Counted from the stretch's first letter, positions 42,710-50,883 are shown. The stretch: 64,000 bases of DNA from CAZOGW01 sp964579415 (GCA_964579415.1 CAZOGW010000005.1:7381-71380), one strand, 5' to 3'. Notes: generated by a model from the sequence alone, not told the origin. Translations and numbers: made by a program.

Positions 42710-42809
42710 NNNNNNNNNNNNNNNNNNNNNNNNNNNNNNNNNNNNNNNNNNNNNNNNNNNNNNNNNNNNNNNNNNNNNNNNNNNNNNNNNNNNNNNNNNN
42801 NNNNNNNNN
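42710..42809. other. Assembly gap of 100 N
   Basis: Exactly 100 N separate the end of the endonuclease IV gene and the convergent ino1 gene. The round length shows a scaffolding placeholder, so the true size and content are unknown. Confidence 1.
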
Positions 42810-42814
42810 TACGC

Positions 42815-43930
42815 CTACCTCAGAAACGCCTCGCGGTCCCCCGCAGTCGCATCGCCACCTCCGATGAAGTCCTCCACGTGGGCGGCTGCAACGACGTCGC
42901 GGTACTGGACCGGTGGGCTCTTCATGAAGTACGCCGAGGGGGCCAGCAGAGGTCCGCCGATGCCGCGATCCATGGCCAGCTTGACGCAGCGCACCGCGTC
43001 GATGACTACTCCCGCCGAGTTGGGGGAGTCCCACACCTCGAGCTTGAGCTCCACGTTGAGCGGCACGTCGCCGAAGCTGGTGCCCTCCACCCTGATGTAG
43101 GCCCACTTGCGGTCCGACAGCCACGGCACGTGGTCCGAGGGGCCGATGTGGACGTCCTCTGAGCCGATACCCTGGTCGATCTGGCTGGTCACCGACCGGG
43201 TCTTGGAGATCTTCTTCGACTCCAGCCGCTCCCGCTCCAACATGTTCTTGAAGTCCATGTTGCCGCCGAAGTTGAGCTGGTAGGTGTGGTCGATGTTGAG
43301 GCCGCGATCCTCGAAGAGTCGGGCCAGGGTGCGGTGGACGATGGTGGCGCCTACCTGCGACTTGATGTCGTCACCGATGAGGGGCAGGCCGGCCGCGGCG
43401 AAGCGGCTTGCCCACTCCGGCCGGCTGGCGATGAACACCGGGATGCAGTTGATGAAGCCGACGCCGGCCTCGAGCGCTGCCTCGGCGTAGTGCTCGGTGG
43501 CCTCCTCGGAGCCCACCGGCAGGTAGGAGACGAGCACGTCGGCGCCGCTGCGGCGCAGCACGTCGGCGACATCGACCGGTTCGGCCGCCGACTCCTCGAT
43601 CACCTGGCGGTAGTACTTGCCCAGCCCGTCGAGGGTCGGCCCGCGCTTCACCTCCACGCCCAGCTCGGGAACCTCGGCGAAGCGGATGGTGTTGTTGGTG
43701 CCCGCCCACATCGCCTTGGCGACGTCGCTGCCCACCTTGGCGGCATCGACGTCGAAGGCGGCGACGATCTCGATGTCGCCGACGTGGTAGCCGCCGAGGT
43801 CGACATGCATCAGTCCGGGGACCTGCGTCGACGGGTCGGCAGAGCGGTAGTACTCGACGCCCTGGATCAGGGAGTTGGCGCAGTTGCCGAGTCCGGCGAT
43901 GGCGACACGGACCTTGGGGGATGTGCTCAC
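42815..43930 (-). CDS. ino1: myo-Inositol-1-phosphate synthase
   Basis: The 371-residue protein has the NAD-binding IAGLGNCANSLIQGVEYY, NNTIRF, DVLVSYLPVGSEEAT, IPVFIAS, GDDIKSQVGATIVHR and NFGGNMDFKNM motifs of the actinobacterial Ino1 type. It converts glucose 6-phosphate to inositol 1-phosphate, the first step to phosphatidylinositol, mycothiol and related lipids. It lies directly downstream of a PadR-family regulator, as in mycobacteria (Rv0046c-Rv0047c). The inositol monophosphatase at 59196 could supply the next step. Confidence 0.96.
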   Translation of the reverse strand: MSTSPKVRVAIAGLGNCANSLIQGVEYYRSADPSTQVPGLMHVDLGGYHVGDIEIVAAFDVDAAKVGSDVAKAMWAGTNNTIRFAEVPELGVEVKRGPTLDGLGKYYRQVIEESAAEPVDVADVLRRSGADVLVSYLPVGSEEATEHYAEAALEAGVGFINCIPVFIASRPEWASRFAAAGLPLIGDDIKSQVGATIVHRTLARLFEDRGLNIDHTYQLNFGGNMDFKNMLERERLESKKISKTRSVTSQIDQGIGSEDVHIGPSDHVPWLSDRKWAYIRVEGTSFGDVPLNVELKLEVWDSPNSAGVVIDAVRCVKLAMDRGIGGPLLAPSAYFMKSPPVQYRDVVAAAHVEDFIGGGDATAGDREAFLR

Positions 43931-43957
43931 AGGGATGGCTCCTTGCTCGGATAAGGG

Positions 43958-44473
43958 TCAGGGCGTGGCGGGTTGCCCGGCGCGGCTGATGGCGATCAGC
44001 TCGTCGAGCCAGGCGATGTCCGCTTCGACGGTGGTGACGTTGTGCCGCACCAGGGCCAGCGTGTAGGGGTCGGTGCGGGAGGCGGTGGCCCGTCGCAGCG
44101 CCTTGCGGGCTTCGCCGAGCCGGGTGACCAGCTCGGAGCGGCGCTTGCGCAGGGCCCGGGACCGCTGCTCGGGGGTGATGAACTCGAAGAAGGCGAGGCG
44201 CATGGCGAACCGGTCACCCTCCTCCAGGCCCTCGGCCTCGTCGATGAGGAGGCTGTCGAGGGCCGCGGTGCCGGTTTCGGTGAGGCGGTAGGCCTTGCGG
44301 CGCGAGGAGGGGCGCAGCGCCTCGATCCAGCCCTTCTTCTCGAGCCGGCGCAGCGCGGGGTAGAGGGCGCCGAACGACACCCGGAGGAACCCCAACTCGG
44401 CGAGCTGGTGCTTCAGGTCGTAGCCATGCCGCGGACCGCGGCGGAGGAGTCCAAGAACGGCGATGTCAAGCAC
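43958..44473 (-). CDS. PadR-family transcriptional regulator
   Basis: The 171-residue protein has a PadR winged helix (LDIAVLGLLRRGPRHGYDLKHQLAE, about residues 2-26; SFGALYPALRRLEKKGWIE) and a C-terminal helical dimerisation part. It is 27 bases upstream of ino1 and co-oriented, and an inverted repeat lies just upstream of its start. It probably represses itself and ino1. Confidence 0.92.
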   Translation of the reverse strand: MLDIAVLGLLRRGPRHGYDLKHQLAELGFLRVSFGALYPALRRLEKKGWIEALRPSSRRKAYRLTETGTAALDSLLIDEAEGLEEGDRFAMRLAFFEFITPEQRSRALRKRRSELVTRLGEARKALRRATASRTDPYTLALVRHNVTTVEADIAWLDELIAISRAGQPATP

Positions 44474-44501
44474 GGCGATGAGTGTATCGAATCGATATAG
44501 A

Positions 44502-44518
44502 TATAGCGAATAGCTATA
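44502..44518. promoter_or_regulatory. Candidate PadR operator
   Basis: TATAGC (44502-44507) and GCTATA (44513-44518) form an inverted repeat with a five-base spacer, within an A/T-rich GATATAGATATAG tract that probably contains the -10 region. It lies about 30 bases upstream of the padR start. The tract stands out from the GC-rich surroundings. Confidence 0.5.
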
Positions 44519-44565
44519 GCCGGGCCGAGCAGTGGCGCGACTGCGAGGTGTCGGCGGAGCAGGGG

Positions 44566-44625
44566 TACTTGGTACTTGGTACTTGGTAGGGCGGCGATAC
44601 CAAGTACCAGGTACCAGGTACCTGC
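44566..44625. repeat. Heptamer hairpin locus between divergent genes
   Basis: Three TACTTGG units followed by TA, a nine-base loop and the inverted TACCAAG, TACCAGG, TACCAGG, TA give a 23-bp stem (44566-44588 with 44598-44620). All positions pair in RNA if two G-U wobbles are allowed. It is between the padR and vanW genes. Confidence 0.9.
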
Positions 44626-44670
44626 CCGGGGCGACAACGCCTTAAGAATTCCTGCCTACCTAACATCCGC

Positions 44671-46359
44671 GTGGTGCGTAACTGGCGGCGATGGACGCTT
44701 TGGGTAGGTGGAGCGCTCATCGTTCCGCCCCTGATCGTCGTGGCGACGTGGATCATCGATGATCGCCTCGTTCACGGTGACATGGTGGCGCGCAACGTCA
44801 TGCTCGACGGCGGCACTTTGGCGCCGATCGCCATCGGCGGGCTCGGCCTGGCGGAACTGGAGGGCGAGGTCGACCGACTCGCCGATGCCACCGGGGACCT
44901 CGAGGTGGTTGTGGAGGCACCCGACCGCGAGCTGATGACGACCAGCGCCACCGCGGGGATCGCCCTCGACGGCGACGAGGTGGTTTCCCGGGCACTGGCG
45001 GTGGGTCGTGAGGGCTCACCGCTCGATCAGATCACGAACTGGCTGCAGGGCTTCAGCGCGCCGCGACGCGTCGAATCCGCCTACACCTTCGACGAGGATG
45101 CCTTCGCCGCCTGGCTCGACGCCGAGCCTGCTGTGATCGCATCCGAGCCCGTGGAGCCATGGTTCACCGGGGAGTCCGGCGAGTTGGAGCTGAGCCCGCC
45201 CGTACCCGGGCAGCGCCTCGACGTGGCGGCCACGACTGCCGCCGTGGCCGACGCCGTCGGTGCCTCCCCGCCGCCGGTGCGGGTCGCGATGGGATGGACC
45301 CCGATTCCCACCCGCATCGACGAGGCCGGGTTCCAGGCCGGCGTGGACGAGGCGGAGCGCCTCGCCCGCAGCGCCCTCACCCTGCGGGTGGGCAACCAGG
45401 TGGCCCGCCTCGGACCGGAAACGATCCGCCGCTGGATCCGCTCCGAGGAGGACGGCGACCGTCTCCGCGCCGTTTTCGTCGATGGCGGTGCGGTTCACGA
45501 CGACGCCGAGGAGGCGCTGGCCGATATCCAGACCGAGGGCGTCGACCCGGTGTTCAGCATCGTCGACGGCGAGGTGGCGGTGGAGTTCGGCGAGCCGCCG
45601 GAGCGCTGCTGCGACGGCGACGTCACCGACATGCTCTTCGAGGCCGCCAGCGACGGTACCGGCAACGTCGTGGTCCTCCCTCTCGTCGCGGTGGAGGACG
45701 CCGAGGCCCAGGCCGCCCGCTTCGGCATCCGCGAGGTGGTTGGCGAGTTCACCACCAACCATGCCTGCTGCGAGAACCGGGTCACCAACATCCAGCGCAT
45801 GGCCGACATCGTGAGGGGGACGGTCATCCCTCCCGGCGGCGAGTTCTCGCTCAACGGACACGTGGGGCGCCGCACCCGGGAGAACGGGTTCGTCCCCGCC
45901 GGGGCCATCGCCCAGGGTCACTTCCGGGACGAGGTCGGCGGGGGAGTGTCCCAGTTCGCCACCACCTTGTTCAATGCCGCCTTCTTCGCCGGGCTCGACA
46001 TACCGGTCTACCAGTCGCACACCATCTACATCAGCCGCTATCCCTACGGCAGGGAGGCGACCGTGTCGTGGCCGGCGCCCGACCTGCAACTCGTCAACGA
46101 CACCCCCTACGCCATGATGCTCTGGCCGACCTACACCGGCAGCTCCATCACCATGCAGATCTGGTCGACTCCCTACTTCGATGTGGAGCAGACCGGCCAG
46201 CGCAGCTACGGCTGGGGTGCCGCCTGTACCCGGGTCGAGACGGATCGCCGCCGCACCAGTCCCGACGGCGAGGTGCTCGAGGACACCTTCCTCGCCACGT
46301 ACCGCCCTGCCGAAGGTGTCGACTGCGCCGGCAACCCCACCCCCGAGCCGGACGACTAG
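44671..46359 (+). CDS. VanW-family protein
   Basis: The 562-residue protein from GTG 44671 has a signal anchor (LWVGGALIVPPLIVVATWII), two peptidoglycan-binding-like (PG_binding_4) regions across residues about 40-300, and a C-terminal VanW domain: EFTTNHACCENRVTNI, PPGGEFSLNGHVGRRTRENGF, GGGVSQFATTLFNAAFFAG, YISRYPYGREATVSWP. VanW-type proteins are envelope-associated, and their exact activity is not established. It stands alone between two heptamer loci. Confidence 0.92.
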   Translation: MVRNWRRWTLWVGGALIVPPLIVVATWIIDDRLVHGDMVARNVMLDGGTLAPIAIGGLGLAELEGEVDRLADATGDLEVVVEAPDRELMTTSATAGIALDGDEVVSRALAVGREGSPLDQITNWLQGFSAPRRVESAYTFDEDAFAAWLDAEPAVIASEPVEPWFTGESGELELSPPVPGQRLDVAATTAAVADAVGASPPPVRVAMGWTPIPTRIDEAGFQAGVDEAERLARSALTLRVGNQVARLGPETIRRWIRSEEDGDRLRAVFVDGGAVHDDAEEALADIQTEGVDPVFSIVDGEVAVEFGEPPERCCDGDVTDMLFEAASDGTGNVVVLPLVAVEDAEAQAARFGIREVVGEFTTNHACCENRVTNIQRMADIVRGTVIPPGGEFSLNGHVGRRTRENGFVPAGAIAQGHFRDEVGGGVSQFATTLFNAAFFAGLDIPVYQSHTIYISRYPYGREATVSWPAPDLQLVNDTPYAMMLWPTYTGSSITMQIWSTPYFDVEQTGQRSYGWGAACTRVETDRRRTSPDGEVLEDTFLATYRPAEGVDCAGNPTPEPDD

Positions 46360-46365
46360 CTAGCT

Positions 46366-46520
46366 TGTACGTACTACGTACGACGTACTACGTCTGACGA
46401 GCGAACTCACCTCCGCGTCCATCGGGCTCTCGATGACTCAAGCCCCCTGAGAAACCCGGTGAGCTTCGTCGCGCTTCTTGCGTAGTACGTAGTACGTAGT
46501 ACGTAGTACGTGATACGCTT
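46366..46520. repeat. Structured heptamer element with long inverted arms
   Basis: The left arm (46369-46392; TACGTAC-type units) and the right arm (46481-46504; TACGTAG units) form a 24-bp stem with one mismatch. Inside, CGAACTCACC (46402-46411) pairs with GGTGAGcTTCG (46458-46468, one bulge). Further inside are two small hairpins, CATCG/CGATG (46420-46435) and CTCA/TGAG (46437-46451). The element fills the gap between vanW and pdxH. Confidence 0.85.
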
Positions 46521-46528
46521 CCCGCGCC

Positions 46529-47158
46529 GTGACGTACATCGACAGAGGGCCGGGTTATGACGGGCCACCGCTCGACGCCGCCGAGCTAGGCGAGGATCCC
46601 CTCGCCGCCATCCGTGGCTGGCTCGACGGCGCCTTCGATGCCGGTGTGCCGCAAGCCAACGCCATCAGCCTGGCCACGGCCAACGAGGCGGGCCGCCCCT
46701 CGGTCCGCACCGTGCTGGTCAAGGTGGTCGACACCGGCCTGGTGTTCTTCTCCAACTACGCATCGCGCAAGGGCGTCGAGATCGATGTCAACCCTTGGGC
46801 GGCGGCGTCCTTCACCTGGCTGCCCCTGCACCGGCAGATCCGGGCAACGGGCCGGGTGGAGCAGGTGACCACCGAGGAGTCCGACGCATACTGGCTCACC
46901 CGCCCCCGCGGCGCCCAACTGGCCGCGGCGGCATCGGCGCAGAGCCGCCTGCTCGTCGACCGTGCCGAGTTGGAAGCCCGGGTGCTGGCTCTCGACACCG
47001 AGCATCCCGACGAGGTGCCCCGCCCCACCTCCTGGGGCGGCTACCGGCTGGTCCCGGTGCGCGTCGAGTTCTGGGCCGGCCGCGCCGACCGCATGCACGA
47101 CCGTATCGAGTACGTGCGCGACGGCGAGGGCTGGATCCACCGCCGCCTCTACCCCTGA
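46529..47158 (+). CDS. pdxH: Pyridoxamine 5'-phosphate oxidase
   Basis: The 209-residue protein starts at GTG 46529. FMN and substrate residues are visible: GRPSVRTVLVKVV, GLVFFSNYASRKG, LPLHRQIRATGRVE, ESDAYWLTRPRGAQLAA and the C-terminal EFWAGRADRMHDR, then GWIHRRLYP. It oxidises pyridoxamine or pyridoxine phosphate to PLP. The start codon is nine bases after the heptamer element, so the leader is either very short or the repeat is in it. Confidence 0.96.
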   Translation: MTYIDRGPGYDGPPLDAAELGEDPLAAIRGWLDGAFDAGVPQANAISLATANEAGRPSVRTVLVKVVDTGLVFFSNYASRKGVEIDVNPWAAASFTWLPLHRQIRATGRVEQVTTEESDAYWLTRPRGAQLAAAASAQSRLLVDRAELEARVLALDTEHPDEVPRPTSWGGYRLVPVRVEFWAGRADRMHDRIEYVRDGEGWIHRRLYP

Positions 47159-47635
47159 TCAGTAGGTGCCACCGAGTTTGGTGTGGTCCCACGAGACGAC
47201 CTTGACCGGGTGGACGATCACCCCGGTGTTCTTCTCGGCGTAGCGGCCGAAGGCGACCTCGAGGGCGTCCGGCGCCAGGTCCACCGGGGCGTCTCCGACC
47301 ATCGGGTAGCGGGCGGCCAGCGCACCGTACATGGCGAGGACCCTGTCCCGCTCGGTCACCAACTGGGCCTCGCCCTTGATCATCACGCCCTGAAGTTCGG
47401 AGTAGGCCAGGCCGGCCTCCGCCAGGACGGTCAGCCTCGGGTCGCGTTGCAGGTTGACGATCTTCTGCGACTTGGTGAACGACCGGAACGCCACCTTGCC
47501 GCCGTCGAGGAAGAACCACATCGGCGCCAGGTGGGGGAACCCGTCCGGCCCCTGTGTCGCCACCTGCAATGTATGGCGGGAGAGGAGGAAGGCGTCGACC
47601 TCCTCCGGGCCCATCGTGATGTCCTTGCGTGCCAT
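47159..47635 (-). CDS. PPOX-class FMN/F420 oxidoreductase
   Basis: The 158-residue split-barrel protein from ATG 47635 shows LQVATQGPDGFPHLAPMWFFLDGG, about residues 23-46, and SQKIVNLQRDPRLTVLAEAG, the pattern of the pyridoxamine-oxidase-like family with F420 or FMN as cofactor. Which cofactor is used cannot be told. It is convergent with pdxH (their stops abut) and divergent from panB. Confidence 0.88.
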   Translation of the reverse strand: MARKDITMGPEEVDAFLLSRHTLQVATQGPDGFPHLAPMWFFLDGGKVAFRSFTKSQKIVNLQRDPRLTVLAEAGLAYSELQGVMIKGEAQLVTERDRVLAMYGALAARYPMVGDAPVDLAPDALEVAFGRYAEKNTGVIVHPVKVVSWDHTKLGGTY

Positions 47636-47643
47636 GAGATCAG

Positions 47644-47678
47644 TATCCAGTATCCAGTCTTCAGTATCCAGTAGCGGC
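47644..47678. repeat. Heptamer repeat locus, five units
   Basis: Units are TATCCAG, TATCCAG, TCTTCAG, TATCCAG and TAGCGGC, starting nine bases before the PPOX gene start codon, in the divergent region shared with panB. Confidence 0.88.
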
Positions 47679-47720
47679 CAGGCCCGGGGGAACTCAGGGT
47701 TCGCCGGGCGGCGACGGTCG

Positions 47721-47727
47721 GTAGAAT
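47721..47727 (+). promoter_or_regulatory. panB promoter -10
   Basis: TAGAAT lies about 115 bases upstream of the panB start, with a TTCGCC about 17 bases before it as a possible -35. Transcription would start near 47733, giving a leader of about 105 bases that itself contains an in-frame-shifted GTG frame. Confidence 0.4.
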
Positions 47728-47839
47728 GGCAGAGTGGCTCGGGCACGGGTGACCCCACCGGGCAGCCGAGGCCCGCCGGAGCCGGACGAGCACCTGTTCG
47801 ACGTCCCCCAACCCTCGGTGGTGGGGAGAGAGGAACGCC

Positions 47840-48778
47840 ATGGCAGGCTACGCCGCCGACGGCCCCAGGGCCGCTCCCAAGATGACCGCCCCCCGGGTCG
47901 TCGCCCGCAAGGGCGGTGACAGACTGCGCATGGTCACCGCCTACGACTCGACCGCGGCGCTCATCGCCGACCGCGCCGGGGCCGACATCATCCTGGTGGG
48001 GGACTCCGTGGCCAACACCACGTTGGGCAGGGACAACACACTCGGGGTCACCGTCGACGAGATCGTCCATCACAGCGCCGCGGTCGCCTCGGTGCGGCCC
48101 CGGGCGATGGTGGTGGGGGACATGCCCTGGCTCTCCTATCACGGCACACCGCAGGAGACCGTGCACAATGCCGGCCGCCTGGTGCAGGAGGGTGGCGCCG
48201 AGGCGGTGAAGGTGGAGGGTGGCCGCAAGCGGCTGCGGATGGTCGACGCCATCCTCGATGCCGAGATCCCGGTGATGGGCCACCTGGGGCTCACTCCCCA
48301 GTCGGTGCACGCCATGGGCGGCTACCGGGTGCAGGGCAAGGATGCCGCTCCCGCCCACGAGATGATCTCCGACGCCATCGCGCTCGCCGACGCCGGCGTC
48401 TTCGCCGTGGTGCTGGAGGGGGTGCCCGACGTGCTCGCCGAGATCATCACCGCCGAGATCGCCGTTCCCACCATCGGGATCGGGGCCGGCCCGCACTGCG
48501 ACGGGCAGGTGCTGGTGTACCACGACGTGCTCGGGCTCACCGAGGGCCACGTCGCCAAGTTCGTGCGCAGGTACGCCGAGTTGGCCGACGTCGCCGTGGA
48601 CGCCCTGGAGAGGTTCTTCGCCGACGTCCAGGACGGGAGCTTCCCCGGGCCGGACGAGACCTATCACATGTCACCGGAGGCGGAGGACATGTTACGCCAG
48701 CTCAACCAGGCCGGCCCGACGCCCTACCGGGGCGCCGTCGTCGACCACCTCCTCGCCGACGAGGCGATGGAGTCGTAG
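47840..48778 (+). CDS. panB: 3-Methyl-2-oxobutanoate hydroxymethyltransferase
   Basis: The 312-residue protein from ATG 47840 (GAGAGG upstream) is a TIM-barrel PanB: RMVTAYDSTAALIADRAG, LVGDSVANTTLG, AVKVEGG, PVMGHLGLTPQSVHAMGG, the catalytic Glu in VVLEGVPDVLA, and TIGIGAGPHCDGQVLVYHD. It transfers a hydroxymethyl group to 2-oxoisovalerate in pantothenate synthesis. Other pan genes are not in the window. Confidence 0.96.
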   Translation: MAGYAADGPRAAPKMTAPRVVARKGGDRLRMVTAYDSTAALIADRAGADIILVGDSVANTTLGRDNTLGVTVDEIVHHSAAVASVRPRAMVVGDMPWLSYHGTPQETVHNAGRLVQEGGAEAVKVEGGRKRLRMVDAILDAEIPVMGHLGLTPQSVHAMGGYRVQGKDAAPAHEMISDAIALADAGVFAVVLEGVPDVLAEIITAEIAVPTIGIGAGPHCDGQVLVYHDVLGLTEGHVAKFVRRYAELADVAVDALERFFADVQDGSFPGPDETYHMSPEAEDMLRQLNQAGPTPYRGAVVDHLLADEAMES

Positions 48779-48806
48779 CCGGAGGGGGTTCCCCGGTTCA
48801 TCCGCA

Positions 48807-49862
48807 TCACGGTGGCGTCGGCGGGCCGATGCGGCGCCGCAGTCGAGCCGCCAGCCTTCGCTCCGGTTCGACGGTGCGGTCGGTCCTGTCGAACCCGGTG
48901 GCGCCCAGGATCTCCAACTCGGGCCAGGCGCGCTCTCGTTGACCGCGCAGTACGGGCAGCCCGGTCGCCTGGACGGCCCGGTTGGTCATCTGGAAGGCGG
49001 CTGCCTGCTCGACGGCGGTGATTGCCGCTTCAGGTCCGATGGCGGTCGCCACCGCCTCGACGGCTGCCGGGTCAGGATGGGCCCGTCCCGCCTGGCCGGC
49101 GAGACGCACCAGCTCCCGAGCCGCAGGCACGCCGCTATCCACCTCCGGATCGACGATCCCGCGGATGTCGACGGCCATCCCGCTGCGGCGGGCGCTCGAC
49201 TGCAACGACAAGAGGTGGCCCAGGGTGCAGTAGAAGCACCGGTTGGCCAGCGACACGGCGACGACGATTATCTCCATCTGCTCCCAGGTGAGGTGGCGCA
49301 CGACCGGCTCCCAGCGCTGCCGGCTCGGCATGTAGAGGCGGTCGAGGATCCGGCTCATCGTCGCCGCCACCTCAGGCACCGCGCTGAAGGCGTTGCGGGG
49401 CACCGGCGGGAAGGCCATCGCCACCCAGCCGACGTCGCTCCGCAGCCTCCGGGGCCGGGTGCCGCCGGTGGCCGGTCCGGGCAGGGGCTCGGGAAGGGGG
49501 GCAGCGCCGGCTCCGAGCATGCCCGTCAGGCTGTCGACGGCGGACAGGCAGGCAACCACTCCGGCCAGCTCGACGTAGCGGGACTCTCCCAGATCGTCGA
49601 CGAAGCGCCGCACCGTCTGGCGCGTCAGCGAGCCGGGGGACGAGGCGATGGTGCGGGCCGCCTCGACGGCCGTGGCGCTCAACCGGCCATCGCCGCCGCG
49701 GGCCGTGGCCGCGATCGCCACCCGCTCGACACCCGACCACCCCGGGCCGGGAGAGGCGAGGCGGCGCCAGAAGCCGTCGAACAACGCCGCTACGTCCGCA
49801 GGGACCGGTAGGACCGTGCCGGTCAAGGCGAACAAGGCGGCCCCGGGAGGGGGAGGCTCCAT
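48807..49862 (-). CDS. AhpD-like (carboxymuconolactone decarboxylase fold) protein
   Basis: The 351-residue protein appears to have two helical halves of AhpD type. Only the second has a redox motif, NRCFYCTLGHLLSL (CxxC plus His, about residues 213-226). The first half shows VERVAIAATARGGDGRLS and a VELAGVVACLSAVDSLTGML helix without cysteines. It may be a peroxidase or disulfide reductase, or a relative of the large duplicated AhpD-like proteins. It is convergent with panB. Confidence 0.75.
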   Translation of the reverse strand: MEPPPPGAALFALTGTVLPVPADVAALFDGFWRRLASPGPGWSGVERVAIAATARGGDGRLSATAVEAARTIASSPGSLTRQTVRRFVDDLGESRYVELAGVVACLSAVDSLTGMLGAGAAPLPEPLPGPATGGTRPRRLRSDVGWVAMAFPPVPRNAFSAVPEVAATMSRILDRLYMPSRQRWEPVVRHLTWEQMEIIVVAVSLANRCFYCTLGHLLSLQSSARRSGMAVDIRGIVDPEVDSGVPAARELVRLAGQAGRAHPDPAAVEAVATAIGPEAAITAVEQAAAFQMTNRAVQATGLPVLRGQRERAWPELEILGATGFDRTDRTVEPERRLAARLRRRIGPPTPP

Positions 49863-49948
49863 CGGTCAACAGTACCGACATCGAAACGCCGGGAGCCGGT
49901 GCGAGCCACCTGGTCCGGCACCGGCGGCTCAAGCACCTTGGGGCGCGG

Positions 49949-49954
49949 TACACT
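49949..49954 (+). promoter_or_regulatory. -10 of the rpsF operon
   Basis: TACACT lies about 78 bases before the rpsF start, predicting a leader of about 70 bases. No good -35 was recognised. Confidence 0.45.
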
Positions 49955-49967
49955 TGTCTTTCGCAAT

Positions 49968-50000
49968 ACCCCTGCTCCCGGAGGTACCGGGGGCCTTTCG
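49968..50000 (+). promoter_or_regulatory. Candidate S6/S18 autoregulatory leader hairpin
   Basis: CCCGG (49977-49981) and CCGGG (49987-49991) form a stem around AGGTA, flanked by further C- and G-runs that can extend it. The rpsF operons of many bacteria carry an S6:S18-binding hairpin in this place. The match to that motif here is only partial. Confidence 0.35.
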
Positions 50001-50031
50001 CTGGCGCGAATGTCCACAGGAGGTGAGAACT

Positions 50032-50319
50032 TTGCGTTCATACGAGCTCATGGTCATACACCGGCCGGAGATGGCCGAGGATGACGTGGTCGCCCAGATC
50101 GGTGAGGTGGAGAAGGCCATCGCCGAGGCCGGGTCGGTCCATTCCAAGGATCTGTGGGGCAAGCGCCGCTTCGCCTACGAGATCAACCACCTGCACGAGG
50201 GCTACTACTCGGTGCTCGTCTTCGAGGCCGAGTTCGAGTTGGTGGAGCGCCTCGATCGCGCCCTGCAGCTCTCGGATGCGGTGATCCGCCACAAGATCCT
50301 CAGGGCCGACGCCGCCTGA
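50032..50319 (+). CDS. rpsF: Small ribosomal subunit protein S6
   Basis: The 95-residue protein starts at TTG 50032, eight bases after AGGAGG. MRSYELMVIHRPE, WGKRRFAYEINHLHEGYYSVLVFEAE (about residues 42-67) and LSDAVIRHKILR are the S6 signature. It binds 16S rRNA with S18. It heads the usual rpsF-ssb-rpsR-rplI operon. A longer frame upstream would read through unrelated sequence. Confidence 0.96.
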   Translation: MRSYELMVIHRPEMAEDDVVAQIGEVEKAIAEAGSVHSKDLWGKRRFAYEINHLHEGYYSVLVFEAEFELVERLDRALQLSDAVIRHKILRADAA

Positions 50320-50427
50320 GCCGGCCCGGCGGAATCCTGTCACACCGCGCCGCCACAATGTGCGCCACGGGGACCGGACGGCCGCCGGCACGCCCCCGGC
50401 ACGGGGCGAGAGAGACGAGAGGCAACA

Positions 50428-50883
50428 ATGAGCAGAGACAACAGCGTCACCCTGGTCGGCAACCTGGTCGAGGACCCCGAGCTGCGCTTCACCCAGTCCG
50501 GCGTCGCCATGGCGAGCATCCGGCTCGCGGTGAGTCGTCGCTACCAGGACCGCAACAACGAGTGGCAGGAGCAGACCAGCTTCGTCGGCGGCACCGTCTG
50601 GCGCGACATGGCCGAGAACGTCGCCGAGTCCCTCACCAAGGGGACCCGGGTCATCATCACCGGCGAGTTGGAGCAGCGGACCTGGGAGACCCAGGAGGGC
50701 GAGAAGCGCTCGGTCATCGAGATCCGCATCGATGACATCGCACCGTCGCTGCGGTGGGCCACCGCCAGCGTCACCCGCACCCCGCGTTCGGGGAGTTCGG
50801 GCAGCTACGGGGCCGGCTCGTCGACACCGCCGGCTCCGGTCGCCCCGCGCGAAAACTTCGACGCCGATGAGGCCCCCTTCTAG
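50428..50883 (+). CDS. ssb: Single-stranded DNA-binding protein
   Basis: The 151-residue protein has the SSB OB-fold (NSVTLVGNLVEDPELRFTQSG, about residues 5-25; RNNEWQEQTSFVGGTVWRDMAENV), a Gly/Ser/Pro-rich linker and an acidic C-terminal tip FDADEAPF, close to the usual DDDIPF-type tail that recruits partner proteins. It follows rpsF by about 108 bases in the conserved ribosomal/SSB operon. Confidence 0.96.
   Translation: MSRDNSVTLVGNLVEDPELRFTQSGVAMASIRLAVSRRYQDRNNEWQEQTSFVGGTVWRDMAENVAESLTKGTRVIITGELEQRTWETQEGEKRSVIEIRIDDIAPSLRWATASVTRTPRSGSSGSYGAGSSTPPAPVAPRENFDADEAPF

Noticed and set aside
46366..46520. CRISPR array
   Set aside because: The repeats are only seven bases and directly adjacent, without spacers, and no cas gene is present.
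47734..47919. Leaderless 61-residue frame in the panB leader
   Set aside because: It is Arg/Pro-rich, overlaps the panB start out of frame and has no recognisable domain; more likely untranslated leader.
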